Assembly (NCBI GenBank): GCA_039944855.1
Contig: JBDUXZ010000020.1
Location: forward strand, 441,145-491,657
Origin: Rhodothermales bacterium
Lineage (GTDB): Bacteria > Bacteroidota > Rhodothermia > Rhodothermales > JANQRZ01
DNA length: 50,513 nt
Direction: 5' to 3'
In this document: positions 25,859 through 32,986 of the stretch, one piece after another
Numbering within the stretch: position 1 is the stretch's first letter
Layout: each line of letters opens with the position of its first letter
Program-made: the position numbers and the translations under genes
Notes under the pieces: model-generated
Seen by the model: only the letters and a program-made list of their open reading frames with translations
Databases searched by the model: none
What the model was told of the DNA's origin: nothing

Positions 25859-25933
25859 GTCGGGCGTCGAGGGTCGGGTGTCGAGCGGCACTCCGCCGGT
25901 CTGCGGACTCTGGACCCTCGACGCCCGACCCTC
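25859..25933. repeat. Long inverted repeat with two possible registers between regulator and kinase genes
   Basis: Perfect 17-bp arms at 25859-25875 and 25913-25929. A second overlapping pairing, 25869-25885 with 25917-25933, matches at 16 of 17 positions because each arm contains a tandem GTCGAGGGTCGGG-like unit. It begins on the base after the regulator's stop. It could modulate how much kinase is made relative to the regulator, or be an intergenic repeat. No poly-T follows. Confidence 0.7.
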
Positions 25934-25945
25934 GACTCTAGTCCC

Positions 25946-27295
25946 ATGATTAAACGCCTGCTCCGGCGCTATCGCATCCAACTGCTCCTCCGCCTCGCGG
26001 CGATCGTCGCGACGGTGGGGGCGGTCCTGGGGCTGCTCGTCGTCGGAGGGACGGCGTGGATCGCCCCGGCGCTGCTCGTCGGGCTCTTCGCTGCGGTGCA
26101 GGTGGCGGCGCTCATCCGCTACACCGAGCGGACGCCGCGCGACCTCCTCCGCTTCCTCGAAGCGATCCGCTACGACGACCTCTCGCTCGGCGTCAGCGCG
26201 CAGGGGCGCGGGCCGATGTTCGAGGCCATCGCCGACCGCTTCGCCGAGGTGTCCGAGGCGTTTCAGCAGGTCCGTGCCGAGCGCGAGGAGCAGGCGCACT
26301 ACCTCCAGACCGTCGTGCGGCACGTCGGCGTCGCGCTGATCGCGTTCCGCGACGGGGGCGAGGTGGCGCTGCTGAACACGGCGGCGAAGCGACTGCTCGG
26401 GCTGCCCCGGCTGCGCCACATCGGCGGGCTCGGGGCGCTGAGCCCGCGCCTCGCCGAGACGCTCCCCGCGCTCCGCTCCGGCGAGCGCGCCCTCGTCCGC
26501 GTCGAGCACGGGGATCGGACGTTCGACCTCGCGGTGCACGCGACGCACTTCCGCCTCGCGGGCGAGCCGCACACGCTCGTCTCGTTGCAAGACATCCGGA
26601 GCGAGCTCGAAGAGCGCGAGATGGAGGCGTGGCAGTCGCTCACGCGCGTGCTCACGCACGAGATCGTCAACTCCGTCGCGCCGATCGCCTCGCTCGCTGG
26701 GACGGCGAACCAACTCCTCCACCGCGACGACGTCGGCGACAGCGCGGGGCTGCCCGACGCCCGCGAAGCGCTGCAAACGATCGAGCGCCGCAGCCAGGGG
26801 CTCATCCACTTCGTCGAGTCGTACCGGAGCCTCACCAAGATCCCGAAGCCGACGTTCGCGCTCTTCCCCGTCGCCGACCTTTTCGGGAACGTGCAGACGT
26901 TGCTACGGACGAGCCTCGCCGAGCAGGGCGTCGCGCTCACCGTCGAGATCGACCCGCCGACGCTGGAGTTGGCCGCCGACGAGGAGCTGATCGAGCAAGT
27001 CCTCATCAACCTGCTGCTCAACGCGATGCAGGCGCTGGAGGGGCAGCCCGAGGCGCGGATCACGCTGCGCGGGCGGATCGGCGAGGCGGGGCGGCCGGTC
27101 GTGGAGGTGCGGGACAACGGGCCGGGGATCCTGCCCGAAGTCCGCGAGCGGATCTTCGTCCCGTTCTTCACGACGAAGCAGACGGGCAGCGGGATCGGGC
27201 TGAGCCTGAGCCGGCAGATCTTACGGCTCCACGGCGGCACGCTGACCGTCCGTTCCACGCCCGGCGTCGAGACCGTCTTCGCGATGCGATTCTGA
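25946..27295 (+). CDS. Membrane histidine kinase with PAS domain (449 aa)
   Basis: Sensor partner of the sigma-54 regulator. Two closely spaced helices at about 13-33 and 37-57 leave almost no periplasmic loop. A linker helix (~60-120) and a PAS-like domain (~118-215, HVGVALIAFRDGGEVALLNTAAKRLLG) follow. The DHp motif LTHEIVNSVAPI has the phospho-acceptor H238. The ATP-binding domain has N-box LINLLLNAMQAL (353-364), G1 DNGPGI (390-395) and G2 GSGIGLSLS (414-422). HE-I-N at the H-box resembles NtrY/NtrB-type kinases that pair with sigma-54 activators. With no extracellular domain, it probably senses a signal in the membrane or cytoplasm, or through a partner such as the transporter. Confidence 0.94.
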   Translation: MIKRLLRRYRIQLLLRLAAIVATVGAVLGLLVVGGTAWIAPALLVGLFAAVQVAALIRYTERTPRDLLRFLEAIRYDDLSLGVSAQGRGPMFEAIADRFAEVSEAFQQVRAEREEQAHYLQTVVRHVGVALIAFRDGGEVALLNTAAKRLLGLPRLRHIGGLGALSPRLAETLPALRSGERALVRVEHGDRTFDLAVHATHFRLAGEPHTLVSLQDIRSELEEREMEAWQSLTRVLTHEIVNSVAPIASLAGTANQLLHRDDVGDSAGLPDAREALQTIERRSQGLIHFVESYRSLTKIPKPTFALFPVADLFGNVQTLLRTSLAEQGVALTVEIDPPTLELAADEELIEQVLINLLLNAMQALEGQPEARITLRGRIGEAGRPVVEVRDNGPGILPEVRERIFVPFFTTKQTGSGIGLSLSRQILRLHGGTLTVRSTPGVETVFAMRF

Positions 27296-27326
27296 GCCGG
27301 AGGCGCAGGGCTCGGAACTATGTGGG

Positions 27327-27350
27327 CGTGTTTTCTTATTCTCTAACACG
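27327..27350 (+). promoter_or_regulatory. Inverted repeat in the nrfHA upstream region
   Basis: Arms CGTGTT (27327-27332) and AACACG (27345-27350) flank an AT-rich 12-nt centre, extendable to 7 of 8 bases. It ends 37 bp before the nrfH ATG in a short AT-rich stretch unlike the surrounding DNA, so a promoter with an operator is plausible. It does not match an FNR or NarL consensus I know. Confidence 0.35.
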
Positions 27351-27387
27351 TCAGCACCTCTCTCTTCTCGATGCGCCTCCCGTTCCG

Positions 27388-27867
27388 ATGCGCTCTGATC
27401 TCAACGTCGTCCTGTTTCTCGTCGTCCTCGGGCTCGCGCTCGGCGTGGGCGTGTTCACCTTCGGCTACGCGAAGGGCGCGTCGTACCTCACGAACGACCC
27501 CGAGGCGTGCGCCAACTGCCACGTGATGGACGCGCACTTCGACTCGTGGGTGAAGTCGAGCCACCGCGCCGTCGCCGTCTGCAACGACTGCCACACGCCG
27601 TCCGGCCTCATCCCGAAGTACCTCACGAAGGCCTCGAACGGCTTCTGGCATTCGTTCGCGTTCACCACAGGCGATTTCCCCGACCCGCTTCGGATCAAGG
27701 AGCACAACCTCGAGATCGCCGAGGACGCATGCACGAAGTGCCACGCGGACATCGTGGCGACGGTGGCGCCGGGCCCGCACGCCGGCGTGGCCTCCGGCGC
27801 CGAGCGGCTGGCCGAGGGCACGACCTGCACCCGCTGCCACAATACCGTCGGCCACTGGGTCCGCTAA
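27388..27867 (+). CDS. nrfH: NrfH-type tetraheme cytochrome c, quinol-oxidising subunit of nitrite reductase (159 aa)
   Basis: Membrane-anchored electron donor to NrfA in nitrite ammonification; it takes electrons from menaquinol. One N-terminal anchor helix (~7-27, VVLFLVVLGLALGVGVFTFG) is followed by four CxxCH heme sites: CANCH (41-45), CNDCH (65-69), CTKCH (115-119) and CTRCH (147-151). CANCHVMDAHFDSW carries the Met after the first heme site that is typical of NrfH. The length is normal for NrfH. The ATG at 27388 gives a proper anchor; the frame is open far upstream inside the kinase gene. It precedes nrfA by 32 bp as one operon. Confidence 0.93.
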   Translation: MRSDLNVVLFLVVLGLALGVGVFTFGYAKGASYLTNDPEACANCHVMDAHFDSWVKSSHRAVAVCNDCHTPSGLIPKYLTKASNGFWHSFAFTTGDFPDPLRIKEHNLEIAEDACTKCHADIVATVAPGPHAGVASGAERLAEGTTCTRCHNTVGHWVR

Positions 27868-27899
27868 CCCCTCCCTACCACGTCTGATCTCCCGCTGCC

Positions 27900-29387
27900 A
27901 TGGCTGAGCCCGTTCCCCCTCGCGACGACCGCCCCCAGGATGACCATCGCGGTTGGCGCCGCTGGCGCTGGCCCCTGCTCATCGGCATCGTCGCGCTCGC
28001 GACGGTCGGGCTGCTGGCGCTGCTGACGAACATCTTCGAGCGGCAGCAGGAGGCGCGCACGCCGTTCCAGCGCGTCGTCGAACTCACGGATACCACCACG
28101 AACCCGGCGACGTGGGGGCTCAACTTCCCGCTCCAGTACGAGCTCTACCTCCGCACCGTGGATATGACGCGGACGCGCTACGGCGGCAGCGAGGCGATCC
28201 CGAAGCAGCCGCTCGAGGTCGACCCGCGTGAGGTGGTGGCGCACTCCCGACTCGTGGAGGACCCGCGCCTACGCGAGTTCTGGGCCGGCTACGCCTTCGC
28301 CGAAGACTTCCGCGAGGAGCGCGGCCACGCCTACATGTTCATCGACCAGCGGTTCACGCAGCGGCAGATCGTGGCGCAGCAGCCGGGCACGTGCATCAAC
28401 TGCCACGCCTCGACCTATACGGCTTACCTCGAACTCGGTGACGGCGACATCATGGAGGGCTTCGAGCGGATCAACCAGCTGCCCTACCAAGAGGCGGCCG
28501 AACTCGTCGAGCACCCGGTCTCGTGCATCGACTGCCACGACCCGGAGACCCTGGAGCTGCGCGTGACGCGCCCCGCCTTCATCAACGGCATCCGCGAGCT
28601 CAAAGCCTCGCAGGGCGTCGAGGACTTCGACGTGAACGAGGACGCGACGCGGCTGGAGATGCGGACCTACGTCTGCGGCCAGTGCCACGTCGAGTATTAC
28701 TTCGACGGGCCGGAGAAGCGGCTGACCTACCCCTGGAGCAAGGGCCTGACCGCGGACAGCATCCTCGCCTACTACGAGGAGAACGGGCACAAGGACTGGA
28801 CGCATGCCATCAGCGGGACCTCCGCCCTCAAAGCGCAGCACCCGGAGTTCGAGCTCTACAACCAGGGCATCCACGCCCGTTCCGGCGTGACGTGCGCGGA
28901 CTGCCACATGCCCTACATCCGCGAGGGCGCGATGAAGGTCAGCGATCACTGGGTCCGCAGCCCGCTGCTCAACCTCAACAACGCCTGCCAGACCTGCCAC
29001 CGCTGGTCCGAGGAGGAACTCGCCCAACGGGTCCACACGATCCAGGACCGCACCTACGAGATGCGCAACACCGCCATCGACGCGACGCTCCAGCTCACGA
29101 AGCAGATCGCCGCCGCCGTCGAGGTGGGCGCGCCTGCGGCCGACATCGAGGCGGCGCGGACCTACCAGCGCGGCGCCCAGTTCCTCGCCGACTTCATCGA
29201 GGCCGAGAACTCGATGGGCTTCCACGCCGACCAGGAGGCGATGCGCATCCTCGCCAAGTCGATCAACTTAGCCCGGCTCGGGCAAGTCGCCCTGAGCGGC
29301 GTCCCGGTGCCGCCTACGGCGCCCGCGCTACCCGCGCCGCCGCAGACGGTCTCACCGCTGGCCGCGCGGACGATCAGCACGAACTAG
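27900..29387 (+). CDS. nrfA: Ammonia-forming cytochrome c nitrite reductase NrfA, CxxCH type (495 aa)
   Basis: Catalytic pentaheme subunit reducing nitrite to ammonium with six electrons, periplasmic, anchored by an uncleaved helix at about 25-45. Heme sites: CINCH (165-169), CIDCH (209-213), CGQCH (259-263), CADCH (332-336), CQTCH (363-367). In classical NrfA the first, catalytic heme has CxxCK; here it is CxxCH, as in some described variants such as the Campylobacter enzyme. The Ca-site and active-site region CGQCHVEYYF, the KAQHPE stretch and GIHARSGVTCADCHMPY are well conserved, so activity is expected. The C-terminus has a Pro/Ala-rich tail after the catalytic domain. Operon with nrfH. 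Confidence 0.94.
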   Translation: MAEPVPPRDDRPQDDHRGWRRWRWPLLIGIVALATVGLLALLTNIFERQQEARTPFQRVVELTDTTTNPATWGLNFPLQYELYLRTVDMTRTRYGGSEAIPKQPLEVDPREVVAHSRLVEDPRLREFWAGYAFAEDFREERGHAYMFIDQRFTQRQIVAQQPGTCINCHASTYTAYLELGDGDIMEGFERINQLPYQEAAELVEHPVSCIDCHDPETLELRVTRPAFINGIRELKASQGVEDFDVNEDATRLEMRTYVCGQCHVEYYFDGPEKRLTYPWSKGLTADSILAYYEENGHKDWTHAISGTSALKAQHPEFELYNQGIHARSGVTCADCHMPYIREGAMKVSDHWVRSPLLNLNNACQTCHRWSEEELAQRVHTIQDRTYEMRNTAIDATLQLTKQIAAAVEVGAPAADIEAARTYQRGAQFLADFIEAENSMGFHADQEAMRILAKSINLARLGQVALSGVPVPPTAPALPAPPQTVSPLAARTISTN

Positions 29388-29412
29388 CGCGGCTCCGGCG
29401 AGGGCCGGCGCG

Positions 29413-31014
29413 TCAGTGGTGCCCACCCTCGTGGTTCATCTCGTGCTCGTCGTGCTTCATCTCGCCGTGGTCCATTCCCTCGTGCTTCATCTCGCCGTGG
29501 TCCATTCCCTCGCGCTGCATGTCGCCGTGGTCCATGCCGTGGTGCATCGGGTGCTCGACGCCGGACGGGTAGCGGCCGAGCGGGATCACGGCCTGCACCG
29601 CGCCCGTCGTCGCGTCGAGCACGGTGACGTTGCCGAAGGCGTCGTTGGGGAGCGGCGTGCGGACGCCGTCGGCGTCGGGCTCACCGAGGAAGTTGAACGG
29701 CGGCATCCACGTCCCTTGCAGGTTCGAGCTCGACACGAAGAACGCGCCCTCGTAGGTCGGAGCCGGGGAGTGCGGCATCGAGATCGGGCCGTTGGCGTCC
29801 GCGTTCTCCGCCGTCAGCCGGACCTCGCCGGCGGGCACGTCGATGAGCGTGACGCTGTTGCCTGCGCGGTTGGGGACGAGGAGCGTGCGCCCGTCGCTGT
29901 CGAGGTGGCCGTGCCACGCCCGCGCGCCGGTCGGCACGGTACCGTTGAGCGTGAGCGCGCCGTCGTCGCCGAGCGTGAAGAAGAGGACTTCGCTCGTGCC
30001 GCCGCTATTCGAGGTCAGCGTGGCCGTGCGGCCGTCGGGCAGGAGGCTGAAGTGGACGAGCTCACGGTTCGTCGGGCCGAGCGGCGTCTGCGCGACGAGG
30101 TCGCCCGAGGCGGCGTCGACCACGAGCGCGTCGCGCCCACTGAGCGGGGCGGTGAGGAGGTACCGACCGCCGGGCGTGAGCGCGAGGGCGTGCGGGATGT
30201 CGAAGGCCGGGAGCGGAATCTCCTCGGCGAAGTCCATCGTCTGCGCGTCGAACACGCCGAGGCCGTACGTGCTACCGCTCGACAGCGTAGAACGGCCGAC
30301 GTAGAGCCGGTCCGCATCGCCGTCAAGCGCCATCATGCCGGGCGTCGTGAAGCCGCCGGGCGCGGACGCAGCGAGGAGGTAAGCCGGGTCTGAGGGGTCC
30401 AGCGAGAGGTCCATCGAGAGCTTGGCGACGGCGCCCGCGCTGATGAGCGAGACGAACCACGCGCTGTCGTCGGGCGCGAAGACGATGTGGTGCGGACCGT
30501 AGGGCGCGCTCGGGAGCCCGTGGTCGTCGAGGTAGACGCGGCGGATGACGCGGCGGCGGGCGGCGTCGATGAGGGCGACGTGGTTCTCGCCCTGCACGGC
30601 GGCGAAGAGGACGTGCTCGGCGTCGGCGTACGGCACGGCCCCGTCGTCGTCGCGGGCACCGGCTTCGATCCACCGCTTGAGGAACGCGAGCTCGTCGGGC
30701 CGAAGCGTGCGGAGGTTCGGGTACGGGATCGCCGTCGCCGCGTCGAGGTCTTCGACGAAGCGGACGAGGTCGCTGCCCTCGGCGTCGAACGGGACGATCG
30801 TCGCGCCCGCGTCGCTCGCGAAGAGGGCATCCCACGCGTACGCCTCGGCCGCGCCGAAGCCGAACACGTCGCGCTCGGCGAGGAGCGGTTGGACGTGGGC
30901 GCTGAAGCCGAGGCCGCGCACGGCGCCGTAGTCGGCCGGGAGGGGTTGGGCGAGGCCGGGAACGGTCGCGGCGAAGAGCAGAAGTGCGAGCGGGAGGAGG
31001 CGGAGCACGGGCAT
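29413..31014 (-). CDS. Exported beta-propeller protein with His/Met-rich C-terminal repeats (533 aa)
   Basis: The signal peptide MPVLRLLPLALLLFAATVPGLAQ fixes the start at 31014; the longer frame to 31173 would put the signal inside the protein. Residues ~30-125 resemble the cytochrome-like domain found before propellers in planctomycete-type proteins (HVQPLLAERDVFGF ... LRTLRPDELAFLKRWIEAGA) but contain no CxxCH, so no covalent heme. About 130-490 is a YVTN/NHL-like propeller (LYVGRSTLSSGSTYGLGVFDAQTM, TLLVPNRAGNSVTLIDV). The tail has ~40 residues with repeated GMDHGEMKHE units, probably binding Cu or Ni. It converges on nrfA (25 bp apart). A role in metal handling or periplasmic electron transfer is only a guess. 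Confidence 0.8.
   Translation of the reverse strand: MPVLRLLPLALLLFAATVPGLAQPLPADYGAVRGLGFSAHVQPLLAERDVFGFGAAEAYAWDALFASDAGATIVPFDAEGSDLVRFVEDLDAATAIPYPNLRTLRPDELAFLKRWIEAGARDDDGAVPYADAEHVLFAAVQGENHVALIDAARRRVIRRVYLDDHGLPSAPYGPHHIVFAPDDSAWFVSLISAGAVAKLSMDLSLDPSDPAYLLAASAPGGFTTPGMMALDGDADRLYVGRSTLSSGSTYGLGVFDAQTMDFAEEIPLPAFDIPHALALTPGGRYLLTAPLSGRDALVVDAASGDLVAQTPLGPTNRELVHFSLLPDGRTATLTSNSGGTSEVLFFTLGDDGALTLNGTVPTGARAWHGHLDSDGRTLLVPNRAGNSVTLIDVPAGEVRLTAENADANGPISMPHSPAPTYEGAFFVSSSNLQGTWMPPFNFLGEPDADGVRTPLPNDAFGNVTVLDATTGAVQAVIPLGRYPSGVEHPMHHGMDHGDMQREGMDHGEMKHEGMDHGEMKHDEHEMNHEGGHH
29451..29540 (-). repeat. Three 30-bp tandem repeats coding the His/Met-rich tail
   Basis: Two identical 30-bp units (29451-29480 and 29481-29510) and a third diverged unit (29511-29540), in frame. 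Each encodes ten residues of the pattern E-G-M-D-H-G-E-M-K-H. Identity at the DNA level suggests recent expansion by slippage, so the tail length may vary between strains. Confidence 0.9.
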
Positions 31015-31120
31015 CGAGAAAAGGGACGAACGGCGGAGGACGGCGAAGCGGAACGAAGGTACAACGTCCCGCCCCGCTCGAACGTACGGCGCGCCGTCAG
31101 GCTCCGTTGTCGTCCACCGG

Positions 31121-32332
31121 TCAGACGAACTCCGCGACGGCCTTTTCGGCGCGCTTGGCCGCGCGGAGGCCACGGGCGAGATCGGCCCACAGGTCGTCGG
31201 CGTCTTCGAGCCCGACGGAGATGCGGAGGAGGCCGTCGGTGATGCCGCTCGCAGCGCGGGCGTCGGCGTCGACGACGCGGTGCGTGAGCCCGGCCGGATG
31301 CTGGATGAGCGTGTCCGTCGAGCCGAGGCTGACGGCGGGCGTCATCAGTCGGACCGCGCGGAGGAGCGCCGTCGCCGCGTCGTGCCCACCCGCGACCTCG
31401 AAGGCGAGGATCGCGCCGGGCCCGCTCATCTGCCGGCCGATGAGGCGGAGCGGGTCGCCGCCGTCGAGGCCGGGGTAGTGCACGGCCGTCACGGCGTCGT
31501 GCGCGGCGAGGCGTTCGGCGAGGGTTTGGGCCGTCGCCTGTGCCCGCTCGACGCGGAGCGGGAGCGTCGGGAGGCCGCGGTGGAGGAGGTATGCCGCGAG
31601 CGGGTGGAGGAGCGCGCCCGTGACGACGCGGACCTGCCGCAGCCGCCGCGCCCACGCCTCGCTCGTCGCCACGACGCCGGCGATCACGTCGCCGTGGCCG
31701 CCGAGGAATTTCGTCGCGCTGTGGAGCACGAGCGCCGCGCCGTGGTCGAGCGGGCGCTGCAGCACGGGCGTCGCGAACGTCGAGTCCACGAGCACGGGCA
31801 CCCCGCCCGCCTGCGTCACGACGGCCTCGATATCGACGAGCCGGAGCGTCGGGTTCGCCGGCGTCTCGATCACGACGAGCGATGTGTCGGGCCGGATCGC
31901 CTCGCCCACCGCGTCGGCCGTCGTCCACGTCACGTCGAGGCCGAGGAGGCCGCTGCTCAGGAGGTGGTCCGACGTGCCGTAGAGCGGGCGGATGCCGACG
32001 ACGTGCTCGCCGTCCTGCCGCGCGGCGAGGAGCACGGCCGTGAGCGCGGCCATCCCCGAGCCGAAGGCGACCGCCGCCTCGGCCCCTTCGAGCGCCGCGA
32101 GCGCTTCCTCGAACCGCCCGACGGTCGGGTTGTAGAGCCGGGCGTAGACCGGGTTCGCGGCCTCGCGGTCGCCGGAGACGAGCGCGTCGAGGCTGTCCGT
32201 GGCCGCGTCGAGATCGGCGAAGGGGTACGTCGTCGAGAGGTCGAGCGGCGGGGCGTGGACGCCGAGCGCGGCGAGGTCGGAGCGGCCGGCGTGGACGGCG
32301 CGGGTGGCGAAACGTTCGGAGCGGAGTTCCAT
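31121..32332 (-). CDS. PLP-dependent trans-sulfuration enzyme (cystathionine gamma-lyase / methionine gamma-lyase family, 403 aa)
   Basis: Cys/Met metabolism PLP enzyme, fold type I, cytoplasmic. The start MELRSERFATRAVHAG at 32332 is typical of the family; an upstream in-frame ATG adds 23 unlikely residues. YARLYNPT (~63-70) binds the PLP phosphate of the neighbouring subunit. FGSGMAA (~90-96) is the phosphate loop, DSTF (~183-186) holds the cofactor-ring Asp, and K208 in HSATKFLGGHGD is the Schiff-base lysine. SLGSTDTLIQHPAG matches the substrate carboxylate region. Family members act as cystathionine beta/gamma-lyase, cystathionine gamma-synthase or methionine gamma-lyase; the sequence does not decide which. 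The divergent Lrp gene suggests amino-acid-responsive control. Confidence 0.9.
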   Translation of the reverse strand: MELRSERFATRAVHAGRSDLAALGVHAPPLDLSTTYPFADLDAATDSLDALVSGDREAANPVYARLYNPTVGRFEEALAALEGAEAAVAFGSGMAALTAVLLAARQDGEHVVGIRPLYGTSDHLLSSGLLGLDVTWTTADAVGEAIRPDTSLVVIETPANPTLRLVDIEAVVTQAGGVPVLVDSTFATPVLQRPLDHGAALVLHSATKFLGGHGDVIAGVVATSEAWARRLRQVRVVTGALLHPLAAYLLHRGLPTLPLRVERAQATAQTLAERLAAHDAVTAVHYPGLDGGDPLRLIGRQMSGPGAILAFEVAGGHDAATALLRAVRLMTPAVSLGSTDTLIQHPAGLTHRVVDADARAASGITDGLLRISVGLEDADDLWADLARGLRAAKRAEKAVAEFV

Positions 32333-32400
32333 CGGGGGAGGGGTTCGGGTTCTGTCTTTATACTCCAGGGTAGAAGATGTGGATGCCGGACGGCAACACA

Positions 32401-32417
32401 TCCGAACACTATTCGGA
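32401..32417. promoter_or_regulatory. Palindromic operator candidate for the Lrp-type regulator
   Basis: TCCGAA-CACTA-TTCGGA is a perfect 6-5-6 palindrome ending 10 bp before the regulator's ATG (32428), in the only AT-rich part of the divergent intergenic region. A second inverted pair, GATGTG (32376-32381) and CACATC (32397-32402), overlaps it. Lrp/AsnC proteins bind such sites and often control themselves and the divergent gene. Confidence 0.6.
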
Positions 32418-32427
32418 AATCCACCCC

Positions 32428-32904
32428 ATGCGCCCTCTCGATCGAACGGACTGCGACATCGTCGCCCACTTGCAGAAGAATGCTCGGCTCTCGAACAAGG
32501 AGCTCGCCGCCGCCGTCGGCGTCGCGCCCTCGACGTGCCTCGAACGAGTGCGCCGGCTGAGCGACGACGGCGTACTGCGCGGCTACCACGCCGAGGTCGA
32601 TCCCGCGGCCGTCGGCGTCGGGTTGCAGGCGCTCGTTGCGGTCCGGCTCGGGCAGCACTCGCAGCCCGTCGTCGAGGCGTTTCAGGCCCACGCGCTGGCG
32701 CTCCCCGAGGTCGTGCAGGCGTTCCACACGACGGGCGCGAACGACTTCCTCATCCACGTCGCCGTGCGCGACGCCGAGCACCTCCGCGACCTCGCGCTGA
32801 CGGCGTTCACCGAGCGGCCGGAGGTCGTCCACATCGAGACGGCGCTGCTGTTTGCGCACCACCGCGCGCCCGGCCTCCCGCTCCTCCTCGACGCGGCGCC
32901 GTAG
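32428..32904 (+). CDS. Lrp/AsnC-family transcriptional regulator (158 aa)
   Basis: Leucine-responsive-type regulator with the normal two-domain length. The N-terminal winged helix (1-60: LDRTDCDIVAHLQKNARLSNKELAAAVGVAPSTCLERVRRLSDDGVLRGY) precedes a C-terminal RAM ligand-binding domain (~65-145), with the typical VVQAFHTTGANDFLIHV strand-turn. ATG 32428 is chosen over one 51 bp upstream, because the latter would overlap the operator and add residues foreign to the family. It is divergent from the PLP enzyme gene and probably regulates it in response to an amino acid. Confidence 0.92.
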   Translation: MRPLDRTDCDIVAHLQKNARLSNKELAAAVGVAPSTCLERVRRLSDDGVLRGYHAEVDPAAVGVGLQALVAVRLGQHSQPVVEAFQAHALALPEVVQAFHTTGANDFLIHVAVRDAEHLRDLALTAFTERPEVVHIETALLFAHHRAPGLPLLLDAAP

Positions 32905-32986
32905 CGGGCGCGGCGGACCGCGTGGATAGGCCGGAACTGAGGGGGGCACGCCGTGTGCAAGCCGCCCCCTCGCCCCCCCATTCGCT

